The notes: generated from the sequence alone by a model not told the origin. Shown: positions 1 through 9,336, counted from the first letter of the stretch. The stretch is 64,000 nt of DNA from an uncultured Bacilli bacterium (GCA_934096985.1 CAKONC010000002.1:124001-188000); one strand, 5' to 3'. A program made the numbers and translations.

Positions 1-35
1 TCATCTTTATATTTTAATTTAAATTCTACTTTCAT
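1..35 (-). CDS. 5' end of an unidentified gene, cut by the window edge
   Basis: A minus-strand ATG at position 35 opens a frame reading MKVEFKLKYKD to the window edge. It is preceded by a GGAG ribosome binding site with about six bases of spacing, and it lies about 50 bases downstream of the queA stop on the same strand. Only eleven codons are visible, so no family can be named. The lysine-rich start and proper Shine-Dalgarno sequence make it a likely real gene in the queA transcript. Confidence 0.5.
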   Translation of the reverse strand, partial: MKVEFKLKYKD

Positions 36-84
36 CTTTACTCCATTATAAATTTATTTTATCCTATTTTATTAAAATTGTATA

Positions 85-1116
85 CTATTTAATAAACATT
101 GCATCCCCAAATGAAAAGAAACGATAATTATTTTCTATTGCATGCTTATATGCATTTAATATGTTTTCTTTGCATGAAAACGCACTTACTAGCATTACTA
201 AAGTACTTTTTGGTAAATGGAAATTTGTTATAAGGCCATCAATGGCCAAAAATTTATAACCTGGATAAATAAATATATTCGTGTTTTCATTGCAAGAAAC
301 AAACTTATGATACTTATTCATAATTGCCTCAAGTGTTCTTGTAGAGGTAGTTCCTACTGCATATATTTTTCTTCCTTCTTCTTTTGCTTTATTTAATTTA
401 TCTGCTACATCTTGAGTCATAATAAAATGTTCACTATGCATATGATGTTTAGTAATATCTTCTTCATTAACAGGTCTAAATGTTCCAAGTCCAACATGTA
501 AAGTTACATATAATACTTCTACTCCCATATTTTTAATTTCTTCTAAAAGTTCTTCAGTAAAATGAAGACCGGCAGTCGGAGCTGCAGCACTACCTAAATA
601 TTTTGCATAAACAGTTTGATACCTAGTTTGGTCTTTTAGACTTTCATGTATATATGGTGGAAGTGGCATTAAACCAATTTTTTCGATTTGTTCAATAAAA
701 ATGCCTTCATAAGAAAACTTAACATTTACTATTCCTTCCTCAAGTTTTTCTACTACTGTGCAGTAAAGAGTATCTGAAAAAGTTATTTTAGTGCCTTCAT
801 TTAACCTTTTAAATGGTCTTGATAAACATTGCCACATATCATTACCTAAATCTTTTAATAAAAGAAGCTCTATATGGGCATTAGTTTCTTCTTTCTTACC
901 AAATATTCTTGCAGGAAGAACCTTTGTATCATTTAAAACTAAAACATCTCCACTATGTAAATAAGAAGTTATATCTTTAAAAATTTTATCCTCAAGAGCA
1001 CCAGTTTTTCTATCCATTACAAGTAGTTTTGATTCACTACGATTTTTAATTGGAGTTTGTGCAATTAACTCTTCTGGTAAATTATAATCAAATTCATTTA
1101 TATCCATTTTCGTCAC
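85..1116 (-). CDS. queA: S-adenosylmethionine:tRNA ribosyltransferase-isomerase QueA
   Basis: QueA transfers and isomerises the ribosyl group of S-adenosylmethionine onto preQ1 at the wobble position of tRNAs, giving epoxyqueuosine in the cytoplasm. The 343-residue protein is family-typical in length. It carries hallmark segments such as FDYNLPEELIAQ near the N-terminus, VLPARIFG around residue 67, AAAPTAGLHFT around residue 178 and HVGLGTFRPV around residue 207. It lies about 55 bases downstream of ileS on the same strand and may be co-transcribed with it. It ends with TAG, which shows UAG is a normal stop here. No tgt gene is visible, though the truncated downstream gene is unidentified. 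Confidence 0.97.
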   Translation of the reverse strand: MTKMDINEFDYNLPEELIAQTPIKNRSESKLLVMDRKTGALEDKIFKDITSYLHSGDVLVLNDTKVLPARIFGKKEETNAHIELLLLKDLGNDMWQCLSRPFKRLNEGTKITFSDTLYCTVVEKLEEGIVNVKFSYEGIFIEQIEKIGLMPLPPYIHESLKDQTRYQTVYAKYLGSAAAPTAGLHFTEELLEEIKNMGVEVLYVTLHVGLGTFRPVNEEDITKHHMHSEHFIMTQDVADKLNKAKEEGRKIYAVGTTSTRTLEAIMNKYHKFVSCNENTNIFIYPGYKFLAIDGLITNFHLPKSTLVMLVSAFSCKENILNAYKHAIENNYRFFSFGDAMFIK

Positions 1117-1170
1117 CTAAAAGATATTATAAATATATTTTACATTTTTGTCTATCAAAAAAAGAATGGA

Positions 1171-4100
1171 TTATTTTCCATTCCTTTCAAGTTTAATGCC
1201 AACTTTATAATCATTTAAAGTTAAATCTTTATCAATTGAATCTACAAAATTAATTTCCGTAGCCAAAGTTTCATTTTTAACATACTCTAAATTATCTTTT
1301 ATAGACTGAGCAAACTCTTCATCAGCATTAACAGTAATCGTTATCCTATTTTCTATATCAAAGTTAAGTTCTTTTCTTATTGCTTGTACTTTTGATACAA
1401 ATTCTCTAGCATTACCCTCTTTTTTAAGCTCATCAGTAATAACTGCATTAAGTATAACAAATTTGCCATTATCCATACCAATATCAAAGCCTTCTTTAGC
1501 ACTATATTTTATATCAATTAAATCTTTATTAATTGCATAATCATTGCCATTAATATTTAATGAAATTTCTTTATCATTAATTAATAAATCAATATCCTCT
1601 TTACTTAACTTTCCTAATAATGCTTGGTATTCTTTCATATTTTTGCCAAATACTTTACCTGCTTCTTTGAAATTAGGTTTAATTTCAAAATTCATATAAG
1701 TATTTACATCTTGAATATATTTTACTTCTTTGACATTTAATTCCTCTTTTATTAAAGAAGTAAGTAAACCAATAATATCTTTATATTTTCCATCAATTAA
1801 TACCTCTGATAAAGGTTGACGTACTTTAATTTTATTTTCTTCACGAACATATCTTCCGATAGAAATTAAATCTCTTACTAAATCCATTTTTTCTTCTAAA
1901 GGGTTATCAATTAATTTTTCATTGCAAACTGGATACTCTGCTAAATGAACAGAAGTTTCACCTGTTAAGTTTGTATAAATTTCTTCACTTACAAAAGGAG
2001 CAATTGGAGCTATTAGTTTGCATAATCCACTTAAAACTTCGTAAGTTGTTTTGTATACACTTTTTTTAGAATTATCAAGTTTGTTTCCCCAGAATCTATT
2101 ACGATTACGTCTTATATACCAGTTAGATAAATCATCTGAAACAAATGATGTAATATATCTTGTAACCTTATTTAAATCATATTCATCGAATGCATTTCTA
2201 ACATTTTTCACTAAATTATTATATTTAGAAAGTAACCATTTATCTATTTCTTCACGTAAAGAATATTCAATTTCACATTCACTAATATTAATATTATCTA
2301 CATTTGCATACATCTGGAAGAATGAATAAGTATTTTTTAAAGGATTTACAAATTTTGAATAAACTTCCTTGACACCATCCTCATCGAATTTAAGCGGAGT
2401 CCATACTGGAGAAGCATAAAGCATATACCATCTTATAGAATCAACACCATACTTTTCCATAATGGCTACAGGATCAATAATATTTCCAGTAGATTTACTC
2501 ATCTTTTTGCCATTTTTATCAAGCATCATGTCATTTACAACAACATTTTTAAATGAAGACTTTCCACTTATTATTGTGCTTATTACAAGTAGAACGTAAA
2601 ACCAACCACGAGTTTGATCAATACCCTCTGCAATAAAATCTGCTGGGAAATGTTTATCAAACCACTCTTTATTTTCAAAAGGATAATGGCATTGTGCATA
2701 AGGCATTGAACCTGAATCAAACCAAACATCAGCTACATCACTTACTCTATGCATTGTGCCACCACATGAACACTTCATTGTAATATTATCTACATATGGT
2801 CTATGTAAATCTATATCTTCATATTTAAGTTCTTGGTCAGCTTTCTCAATTAATTCTTCACGAGAACCAATTACATCAAATTTACCACAATCATCACATA
2901 CCCAAAATGGAAGTGGACAACCCCAGTATCTATTTCTAGAAATTCCCCAGTCTACCATATTATCAAGCCAGTTACCAAATCTTTTTGTACCAACATACTG
3001 TGGATACCAATTGATTTTATTATTTTCTTCGATTATTTTATCTTTATAATCAGTTGTTTTTACATACCACGCTGGCTTAGCAAAATAAATAAGTGGACTT
3101 TTACATCTCCAGCAATGAGGATAGTCGTGCTCAATTTTTATTTTTTTAAATAATTTATCATTTTCTTTTAGCCATTTGATAATTGTTATTTCTAAGTCTT
3201 TATCAGTAACTAAAGTACCTTTCCAAGGACCAACTGTATATTTACCCGCAAGGTCTACACTTTGAGTCCAACCAAAGCCATTTTCTTGGCAAACTCTATT
3301 ATCATCTTCTCCATATGCTGGTGCAATGTGAACAATACCAGTTCCGTCAGTAGATGTAACATAACTATCTGCAACTACTTCAAATGCTTTACCACCTTCA
3401 ACAGTTGCAAATGGCATTAATTGTTCATATTTAAGTCCTACTAAGTCAGTTCCTTTAAATGTTTCTAAAACTTTATAATCTTCACCTAAAACTTTATCCG
3501 CAAGGTCTTTACATAATATAAATTTATATCCCATAGATTGTGCTTTAATGTATTCATAATCCGGATTAACACATGCAGCAACATTATCAAGAAGTGTCCA
3601 TGGTGTTGTAGTCCAAACAAGTAAGTATTCATCTTTATCAACTAATTTAAATGGAACAATTACCGTATTAACTGGATCTAATTGATATCCTTGGTCAACT
3701 TCAAACTTAGCAAGTTCTGTGCCACATCTTGGGCAATATGGAAGTATTTTATTGCTATGGTAAATAGCACCTTTTTTATGCATTTCTTTAAATAAGTACC
3801 ATTCAGTTTCATGATAATCATTTTCACAAGTAATATATGGATGCTCTTCATCAATAAATTGGCCCATCATATCAGTAACTTTTTTTACTTCACTAATATT
3901 TAAAGCTGTATTTTTTTTACATTCTTCAATAAACTTTTCAATTCCCATTGCTTCAATGTCTTTTTTGCCATTAATGCCTAATTTCTTTTCAACATTATAC
4001 TCAATAGGAAGTCCGTTACAATCAAGTCCAATTTTTCTATCAACTCTATATCCGTTCATAACATTATACTTACAAAAAGCATCTTTAATTGTTTTAGCAA

Positions 4101-4266
4101 ATACATGATGAATTCCAGGTTTAGCATTAGCATATATTGGTCCATCATAAAATACAAAGTTCTTATCTCCCTTAGTAGTAAGAGATAAAATATCTTCTTT
4201 TTGCCAAGTATCTAATATACTTTTTTCTACTTCATTAGTACTTCTTTCATCTAACTTTTTAAACAT
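1171..4266 (-). CDS. ileS: isoleucyl-tRNA synthetase, long (IleRS2-like) type
   Basis: Class I aminoacyl-tRNA synthetase that charges tRNA-Ile. The ATG at 4266 is chosen because GGAGG precedes it; an upstream in-frame extension would run into the T-box terminator. The protein is about 1031 residues, longer than the usual bacterial form of about 920. A HIGH-like site (PGIHHVFAKT, near residue 50) is visible, as are WTTTPWTL in the editing domain, cysteine pairs (CPRC, CWRC, CDDC, CSCG) and KMSKSTGN. The segment FIAEGIDQTRGWF is the signature of the eukaryote-like IleRS2 group, which is generally less sensitive to mupirocin. A complete T-box leader lies directly upstream. Confidence 0.97.
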   Translation of the reverse strand: MFKKLDERSTNEVEKSILDTWQKEDILSLTTKGDKNFVFYDGPIYANAKPGIHHVFAKTIKDAFCKYNVMNGYRVDRKIGLDCNGLPIEYNVEKKLGINGKKDIEAMGIEKFIEECKKNTALNISEVKKVTDMMGQFIDEEHPYITCENDYHETEWYLFKEMHKKGAIYHSNKILPYCPRCGTELAKFEVDQGYQLDPVNTVIVPFKLVDKDEYLLVWTTTPWTLLDNVAACVNPDYEYIKAQSMGYKFILCKDLADKVLGEDYKVLETFKGTDLVGLKYEQLMPFATVEGGKAFEVVADSYVTSTDGTGIVHIAPAYGEDDNRVCQENGFGWTQSVDLAGKYTVGPWKGTLVTDKDLEITIIKWLKENDKLFKKIKIEHDYPHCWRCKSPLIYFAKPAWYVKTTDYKDKIIEENNKINWYPQYVGTKRFGNWLDNMVDWGISRNRYWGCPLPFWVCDDCGKFDVIGSREELIEKADQELKYEDIDLHRPYVDNITMKCSCGGTMHRVSDVADVWFDSGSMPYAQCHYPFENKEWFDKHFPADFIAEGIDQTRGWFYVLLVISTIISGKSSFKNVVVNDMMLDKNGKKMSKSTGNIIDPVAIMEKYGVDSIRWYMLYASPVWTPLKFDEDGVKEVYSKFVNPLKNTYSFFQMYANVDNINISECEIEYSLREEIDKWLLSKYNNLVKNVRNAFDEYDLNKVTRYITSFVSDDLSNWYIRRNRNRFWGNKLDNSKKSVYKTTYEVLSGLCKLIAPIAPFVSEEIYTNLTGETSVHLAEYPVCNEKLIDNPLEEKMDLVRDLISIGRYVREENKIKVRQPLSEVLIDGKYKDIIGLLTSLIKEELNVKEVKYIQDVNTYMNFEIKPNFKEAGKVFGKNMKEYQALLGKLSKEDIDLLINDKEISLNINGNDYAINKDLIDIKYSAKEGFDIGMDNGKFVILNAVITDELKKEGNAREFVSKVQAIRKELNFDIENRITITVNADEEFAQSIKDNLEYVKNETLATEINFVDSIDKDLTLNDYKVGIKLERNGK

Positions 4267-4283
4267 TTTTCTTCCCTCCAATA

Positions 4284-4497
4284 AAAAAAGGTGTGTACCA
4301 AAAGGGTGCATATAGCACGGTACCACCTTTATATTTTACTCAATTATCCTTAATGCGGACTAGACAGTTTATCCTATTTACTTAGATAAACAACTCCCAA
4401 GTGATTCAAATTACTTTCTATTATTAACTTTCACCAATCGTTAACTCTCTAAAAATATTAAAGTAATTTCGTCTTGTTCATAATTTTTTAAAAATAT
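4284..4497 (-). promoter_or_regulatory. T-box riboswitch of ileS (isoleucine, specifier ATC)
   Basis: The leader contains the Stem I elements AGAGAGTT and GGTGAAAG. A specifier-like GAATCAC places ATC (Ile) at 4403-4405. The canonical T-box GGTGGTACCGTGC pairs alternatively into a terminator whose arms are GGTGGTACC and GGTACACACC, followed by a T run. Uncharged tRNA-Ile is expected to stabilise the antiterminator and allow ileS transcription. The specifier assignment rests on position and agreement with the downstream gene. Confidence 0.93.
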
Positions 4498-4503
4498 ATC
4501 TAA

Positions 4504-4532
4504 ATTATATGACCTTTAAGTTACATTGTCAA
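4504..4532 (-). promoter_or_regulatory. SigA-type promoter of the ileS T-box leader
   Basis: On the minus strand a perfect TTGACA (4527-4532) is followed by a 17-base spacer and a perfect TATAAT (4504-4509). This is immediately upstream of the T-box stem I and just after the nrdG stop codon. Confidence 0.92.
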
Positions 4533-5024
4533 TTATTCAATTATACATATTTCATTATTTTTCAAACTTTTTTGAACATCTATTACTCTTTGATTCGAAG
4601 AACCTTTCCATTTTAAAGTAGGATCTGCAAGGCTTTCAACAAACCTTCCATCTACTAAAACATCAATATATTTTAAAACTTCTTTATCTTTTAAATCTTT
4701 ATCAAATAAATATCCACTCCATACCCAAATATTTTTATCTGGATATTTCTCTTTAAAAGCCTTGGCAAGTAAAGTCGTTCCCTCAATATTTTTTGGATGC
4801 ATTGGCTCTCCACCTAAAATGGATAGTCCAACAATGTAGTCTTTATCACTTAACTTTAATACTTTATTAATTGTATCTTCATTAAACTCTTCACCAGCTT
4901 TAAAATCCCAAGTTTCAGGATTAAAACAATTATTACAATGAAACTCACAGCCTTGCATAAATATTGAAACTCTTACACCTGGTCCATTAGAAATATCCAT
5001 TTTTCTAATTTTATGATATCTCAT
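4533..5024 (-). CDS. nrdG: anaerobic ribonucleotide reductase activating protein NrdG
   Basis: Radical SAM activase that installs the glycyl radical in NrdD using a [4Fe-4S] cluster and S-adenosylmethionine. The cluster ligands form CEFHCNNC (CxxxCxxC) near residue 26, preceded by SNGPGVRVSIFMQG. The glycine-rich LSILGGEP motif follows around residue 67. The length of 163 residues is normal. It starts two bases after the nrdD stop, so the pair form an operon and are translated together. Oxygen sensitivity of this enzyme implies anaerobic growth. Confidence 0.96.
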   Translation of the reverse strand: MRYHKIRKMDISNGPGVRVSIFMQGCEFHCNNCFNPETWDFKAGEEFNEDTINKVLKLSDKDYIVGLSILGGEPMHPKNIEGTTLLAKAFKEKYPDKNIWVWSGYLFDKDLKDKEVLKYIDVLVDGRFVESLADPTLKWKGSSNQRVIDVQKSLKNNEICIIE

Positions 5025-5026
5025 AC

Positions 5027-7180
5027 TTACGCATCCTTATTATCTATATGAATTACTCTTTCTTTTATTTCCTGAGTTCTACCCTTATTCCAGAAATTTG
5101 CACCAATATATCCACATGTTCTTCTGGCAACATTTAATTTACTATGATCTCTATTACCACAATTTGGACAATACCACTCTAAATTATCATCAATTAATAT
5201 TTCACCAGTATATCCACATTCTTGGCAATAATCAGATTTTGTATTAAGTTCAGCATACATGATATTATTATAAATATATTCAATAACTTCAAGAACTACA
5301 TCAAGATTATTTTCAAGATTTGGAGTTTCTACATAACTTACAGCACCACCTGGAGAAAGCTTTTGAAATTCACTTTCAAGTTTTAATTTTGTAAATGCAT
5401 CAATTTCTTCAAAAACTGGTACATGGTAAGAATTAGTTATATAATCTCTATCAGTAATTCCTTTAATTTTACCAAATCTTTCTTTTAAACATTTAGCAAA
5501 TTTATAAGTTGTTGCTTCAATAGGAGTTCCATAAACTGAATAGTCAATATCCTCTTCTTCTTTCCATTTTTTGCATTTATCATTCATGTACTCCATAACT
5601 TTTAAGCCGAATTCTTTACCAATAGATTCATCAGTATGTGAATGTCCTGTCATATATTTAACACATTCATAAAGTCCAGCATATCCAAGAGAAATTGTTG
5701 AATATCCATGATGAAGTAAATCATGAATACTTTCACCCTTTTTAAGTCTTGCAAGAGCTCCATGTTGCCATAGAATTGGTGCTACATCACTTGTAACTTT
5801 AGAAAGCCTTTTGTGTCTTATTTGAAGTGCTTTATGACATAATTCTAATCTATCATCAAATATTTTCCAAAATAATTCCATATCTTTGTCTGATGAAAGA
5901 GCTACATCAGGAAGATTTATTGTAACAACTCCTTGATTAAATCTACCATAATATTTTGGTTTACCTTTTTCATCAACATAAGTTGTTAAAAAGCTTCTGC
6001 AACCCATACATGGATAACATTGACCATTACCATTTTTGTCAACTTTTAGTTCCTTCATGATTTTTTCAGAAATATAATCTGGAACCATTCTTTTAGCAGT
6101 ACATTTAGCGGCAAGCTTTGTTAAATAATAATATTTACCATCTTTTTTAATATTATCTTCTTCTAAAACGTATAAAAGTTTTGGGAATGCTGGAGTTATA
6201 TAAACTCCTTTTTCATTTTTCATACCTAAAATTCTTTGTTTTAAAAATTCCTCGATAATCATAGCAAGTTCTTCTTTATATTCACTTGTTTCTCCCAAAT
6301 ACATACAAACGCTCAAAAAAGGTGCTTGACCATTTGTAGTAGTCATTGAGTTAATTTGATATTGGAATGTTTGAACACCATCAGTTATTTCTTTTTGTAA
6401 GTCTTCTTTAGCATATTTTTCTGCATCTTCTTTTTTAAATTTTCTATTTTTATATTTTTCTAAATATCTTTCGTAACTACATCTAACAAAAGGTGCTAAA
6501 TGAGTAAGAGTTATAGTACATCCTCCATATTGAGATGATGATACTGCTGTAATGATTTGTGTAGCAATAGTCATAGCAGTTAAAAATCTATGCGGTTTTT
6601 CAATCATTACACCATTAATATTAGTTCCATTTTGAAGCATATCTTCAAGGTTAATTAAATCACAATTGTGTAAAGCATTTTGTGCAAAATAATCTGCATC
6701 ATGGAAATGAATAATGCCTTCATCATGTGCTTTAACTATATCTTCGGTAAGCAAAAATCTACGTGTTATATCAGTAGATGTTATACCTGCTAAATAATCT
6801 CTTTGTGTAGTTACAATACGTGCATTTTTATTAGAATTTTCTGTATTCCAATACTCACTTTCCCCATCAATTAGTTCTTTTATTGAAAGATCAGTTGTGT
6901 TACTTTTTCTAACTAACTCTCTTGTATATCTATAAGTAATATATTCTTTTGCAAGAGCATATTTTCCGAGAGCCATCAAACGATATTCGATAATATCTTG
7001 AATATCCTCAACAAGCATTCTTTTTTTCTTTAATCCTTCAATATATTTTACAATATTTCTTATTTGAATTTCACTTACTCTATCCTCTTCAGCAACTTCA
7101 TTATTGGCTTTTTTAATAGCCATTTCAATTTTTTCTGGACAATAATCCACAATATGCCCATCACGTTTAACTATTTTCAT
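5027..7180 (-). CDS. nrdD: anaerobic ribonucleoside-triphosphate reductase NrdD
   Basis: Class III ribonucleotide reductase, which makes dNTPs without oxygen. The ATG at 7180 is chosen because GGAGAGGTAG precedes it, giving about 717 residues. An ATP-cone (MKIVKRDGHIVDY onward) occupies the first 90 or so residues. The catalytic barrel follows, with NCDLINLEDML and GCRSFLT. A C-terminal zinc site (CQECGY and CPNCGN) precedes the glycyl-radical loop RRTCGYIG. nrdG follows two bases downstream. An operator centred 41.5 bases upstream of the predicted transcription start suggests activation by the divergently encoded Crp/Fnr regulator. Confidence 0.97.
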   Translation of the reverse strand: MKIVKRDGHIVDYCPEKIEMAIKKANNEVAEEDRVSEIQIRNIVKYIEGLKKKRMLVEDIQDIIEYRLMALGKYALAKEYITYRYTRELVRKSNTTDLSIKELIDGESEYWNTENSNKNARIVTTQRDYLAGITSTDITRRFLLTEDIVKAHDEGIIHFHDADYFAQNALHNCDLINLEDMLQNGTNINGVMIEKPHRFLTAMTIATQIITAVSSSQYGGCTITLTHLAPFVRCSYERYLEKYKNRKFKKEDAEKYAKEDLQKEITDGVQTFQYQINSMTTTNGQAPFLSVCMYLGETSEYKEELAMIIEEFLKQRILGMKNEKGVYITPAFPKLLYVLEEDNIKKDGKYYYLTKLAAKCTAKRMVPDYISEKIMKELKVDKNGNGQCYPCMGCRSFLTTYVDEKGKPKYYGRFNQGVVTINLPDVALSSDKDMELFWKIFDDRLELCHKALQIRHKRLSKVTSDVAPILWQHGALARLKKGESIHDLLHHGYSTISLGYAGLYECVKYMTGHSHTDESIGKEFGLKVMEYMNDKCKKWKEEEDIDYSVYGTPIEATTYKFAKCLKERFGKIKGITDRDYITNSYHVPVFEEIDAFTKLKLESEFQKLSPGGAVSYVETPNLENNLDVVLEVIEYIYNNIMYAELNTKSDYCQECGYTGEILIDDNLEWYCPNCGNRDHSKLNVARRTCGYIGANFWNKGRTQEIKERVIHIDNKDA

Positions 7181-7211
7181 CTTCACTACCTCTCCTATTA
7201 AAACCACTTTA

Positions 7212-7217
7212 ACTATA
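7212..7217 (-). promoter_or_regulatory. -10 element of nrdDG (activator-dependent promoter)
   Basis: On the minus strand TATAGT lies about 30 bases before the nrdD start codon. No good -35 sits 16-18 bases upstream. Instead the 20-base palindrome at 7237-7256 is centred at about -41.5 if transcription begins seven bases past the -10. This is the class II arrangement known for CRP and FNR. Confidence 0.6.
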
Positions 7218-7236
7218 ACACAAAATAAATAAATGT

Positions 7237-7256
7237 AATGTTGCAATTGCAACATT
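7237..7256. promoter_or_regulatory. perfect 20-nt palindromic operator between nrdD and the Crp/Fnr gene
   Basis: The sequence AATGTTGCAATTGCAACATT is a perfect palindrome. It is centred near -41.5 of the nrdDG promoter and covers the -35 hexamer of the divergent regulator promoter. Location beside a Crp/Fnr-family gene argues that it is that regulator's site: activation of nrdDG and negative autoregulation. Binding itself is inferred. Confidence 0.8.
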
Positions 7257-7275
7257 TTAATAAAAATGATAAAAT
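7247..7275 (+). promoter_or_regulatory. promoter of the Crp/Fnr-family regulator
   Basis: TTGCAA at 7247-7252, a 17-base spacer, and TAAAAT at 7270-7275 precede the regulator start by 20 bases. The -35 lies inside the right half of the palindromic operator, which fits self-repression. Confidence 0.7.
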
Positions 7276-7294
7276 TTTACTAAGTGAGGTGTAA

Positions 7295-7936
7295 ATGATA
7301 AATTTATTTGACAATATACCTGTAAAAGAGCAAAAAAAATTGGAAACAATGCTCGAAGGAATAACGCTTACTTTTAAGAAGAATATGAATATATCAAAAA
7401 ATTTTAAAGATAATATCATTGGAATAATTTCTGAAGGCAATGCAAAAATCGTTCATACTGACTATAATGGAAATACCCTAGTATTTGAAGATCTTTTCGA
7501 AGGAAGTATATTTGGAAGTAACTTATCATTTCTTTATAATGAGGAATATGAAATTATTGCCAGCAGTGATGTTAAAATTACTATTTTCGATTATGACTTT
7601 ATTATAAAGAATGAAAGTAGTTCAATATATTTTAATAAATTCTTAAAAAATTTACTTTTAATATTAAATGATAAAATTGTAGAAAAAAATGATAGACTAC
7701 AAATAATAAGCAAAAAGACTATTCGTGATCGCCTTCTTGAATATTTTAGTGTTCAAAGCAAAAAACACGGAAGCAGCATTATATATTTGCCTTTTTCATA
7801 TTCTGAACTAGCCGATTATTTATCTGTCGACCGAAGTGCAATGCACCGTGAACTTAAAAATTTAAAGGAAGAAGAGTTTATCGAAGTAAAAGGAAAAAAA
7901 ATCATTTTATTATATCGTCACTCTTTTGCAATTTAA
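7295..7936 (+). CDS. Crp/Fnr-family transcriptional regulator
   Basis: A 213-residue cytoplasmic regulator. The N-terminal cyclic-nucleotide-binding-like fold spans about residues 1-115, including EDLFEGSIFGSNL near residue 65. A dimerisation helix follows, then a C-terminal winged helix (FSYSELADYLSVDRSAMHREL, about residues 167-187). It contains no cysteine, so it is not a [4Fe-4S] FNR, and the effector cannot be named. It is divergent from nrdDG across a perfect palindrome, so it likely controls anaerobic deoxynucleotide synthesis and itself. Start supported by GTGAGGTG upstream. Confidence 0.9.
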   Translation: MINLFDNIPVKEQKKLETMLEGITLTFKKNMNISKNFKDNIIGIISEGNAKIVHTDYNGNTLVFEDLFEGSIFGSNLSFLYNEEYEIIASSDVKITIFDYDFIIKNESSSIYFNKFLKNLLLILNDKIVEKNDRLQIISKKTIRDRLLEYFSVQSKKHGSSIIYLPFSYSELADYLSVDRSAMHRELKNLKEEEFIEVKGKKIILLYRHSFAI

Positions 7937-7954
7937 GATAAATTAAAGTATAAT
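7926..7954 (+). promoter_or_regulatory. promoter of murC
   Basis: TTGCAA (7926-7931), 17 bases, TATAAT (7949-7954), ending 24 bases before the murC ATG. The -35 lies within the last codons of the regulator gene. Confidence 0.75.
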
Positions 7955-7977
7955 ATAATTAAGAAAGGAAGATTTAT

Positions 7978-9333
7978 ATGTTTAATAATAAAAAAATACA
8001 TATGATCGGTATTGGCGGAATTTCTATGAGTGGAATTGCCGAAATATTATTATCTTTTAACACGCATATTACAGGCTATGACGTATTTTTAACAGACATT
8101 ACTAAGCACTTAGAAGAAAAAGGCATCAAAGTATCAAATGTGCCAAACATTGAAAATGTAAAAAATGCTGATATCATTGTTTATACAGCAGCAATTCATG
8201 AAGACAATGAAGAACTAAAGTATGCTAGAGAAAATAATAAAATTGTTTATGAAAGAAGTACATTTTTAGGACTTTTAATGAAAGAATATGAAAATGTATT
8301 ATGTATAAGTGGAACGCATGGAAAAAGCACTACTACCGGAATGGTAAGTACAATATTTTTAAAAGCAAACTTAAATCCTACAATTATGATCGGAGCCATG
8401 CTTCCAATAATTAATAGTAATAATCATGTAGGTTCTAAAAAATATTTTATTGCGGAGAGCTGTGAATACGTAGATAGTTTTTTAGAGTTTTCCCCTACTA
8501 GTGAAATAATCCTTGATATCGATGATGATCATTTAGATTATTTTAAAAATATTGATGGTATTATTGCATCATTTAGAAAATTTGCAGATAAACTTAATAA
8601 TAATGGAAATTTAATAGTGAATATTGATGATGAAAACACAATTAAATGCATAAGCAATTTAAATAAAATAACATATGGTATATATAATAATGCAAATTAT
8701 ATGGCAAAAAATATCACTTATGATGAGTTTGGTCACCCAAGATATGATTTATATATAGATGGAAAAAAGGAAACTGAAATTAGCCTATCAGTTTCTGGAA
8801 TTCATAACATATATAACTCTCTTGCAGCAACTGCAATGTGTAGACTTTATGGCATCGATATAAGCGTTATTAAAGAAGGTCTTGCTACTTATACAGGAGT
8901 CGGAAGAAGATTTGAATTTTTAGGAAAAGTTAATGGTGCTTTGGTATATGATGATTATGCACATCATCCAAGTGAAATCAAAACAACATTAGATTCTGTT
9001 AAAAAAACAAATCACAATAAAAGTTATGCAATATTTCAATCACACACCTATTCAAGAACTATTGAACATTTAAATGAGTTTGCTGATGTTTTAAGTAATT
9101 TTGATAATGTTGTTATAGCTAAAATATATCCTGCTCGTGAAACTAATATTTGGAATGTTAAAGAAGAAGATTTAGTTTCATTAATTAAGGAAAAAAATTC
9201 AAATGTTATATATTTAGACACTTTTGAAAAAATAGTTGATTATATTAAGGAAAACGTGAAAGAAAATGATTTAGTAGTTACTATTGGAGCTGGACCAATT
9301 AACGAAGTAGCTAAAGCATTAATTAAGGAGTAA
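7978..9333 (+). CDS. murC: UDP-N-acetylmuramate--L-alanine ligase MurC
   Basis: ATP-dependent cytoplasmic ligase that adds L-Ala to UDP-MurNAc, the first peptide step of peptidoglycan synthesis. The 451 residues show the N-terminal Rossmann motif GIGGISMSGIAEI, the ATP loop GTHGKSTTTGM (about residues 112-122), and the Mur signature YDDYAHHPSEI near residue 325. Start supported by AAAGGAAG. It has its own promoter and is followed after three bases by a small anchored protein gene. murD lies elsewhere in the window at 23901-25217, so the mur genes are dispersed. Confidence 0.97.
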   Translation: MFNNKKIHMIGIGGISMSGIAEILLSFNTHITGYDVFLTDITKHLEEKGIKVSNVPNIENVKNADIIVYTAAIHEDNEELKYARENNKIVYERSTFLGLLMKEYENVLCISGTHGKSTTTGMVSTIFLKANLNPTIMIGAMLPIINSNNHVGSKKYFIAESCEYVDSFLEFSPTSEIILDIDDDHLDYFKNIDGIIASFRKFADKLNNNGNLIVNIDDENTIKCISNLNKITYGIYNNANYMAKNITYDEFGHPRYDLYIDGKKETEISLSVSGIHNIYNSLAATAMCRLYGIDISVIKEGLATYTGVGRRFEFLGKVNGALVYDDYAHHPSEIKTTLDSVKKTNHNKSYAIFQSHTYSRTIEHLNEFADVLSNFDNVVIAKIYPARETNIWNVKEEDLVSLIKEKNSNVIYLDTFEKIVDYIKENVKENDLVVTIGAGPINEVAKALIKE

Positions 9334-9336
9334 AAA

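Noticed and set aside
2051..3049. Two plus-strand frames of 92 and 97 codons inside ileS
   Set aside because: They lie wholly within the strongly supported IleRS gene on the other strand and lack ribosome binding sites and family resemblance.
7213..7440. Minus-strand frame across the nrdD/regulator gap
   Set aside because: It would cover the operator and the start of the Crp/Fnr gene; its composition is that of the reverse frame of that gene.
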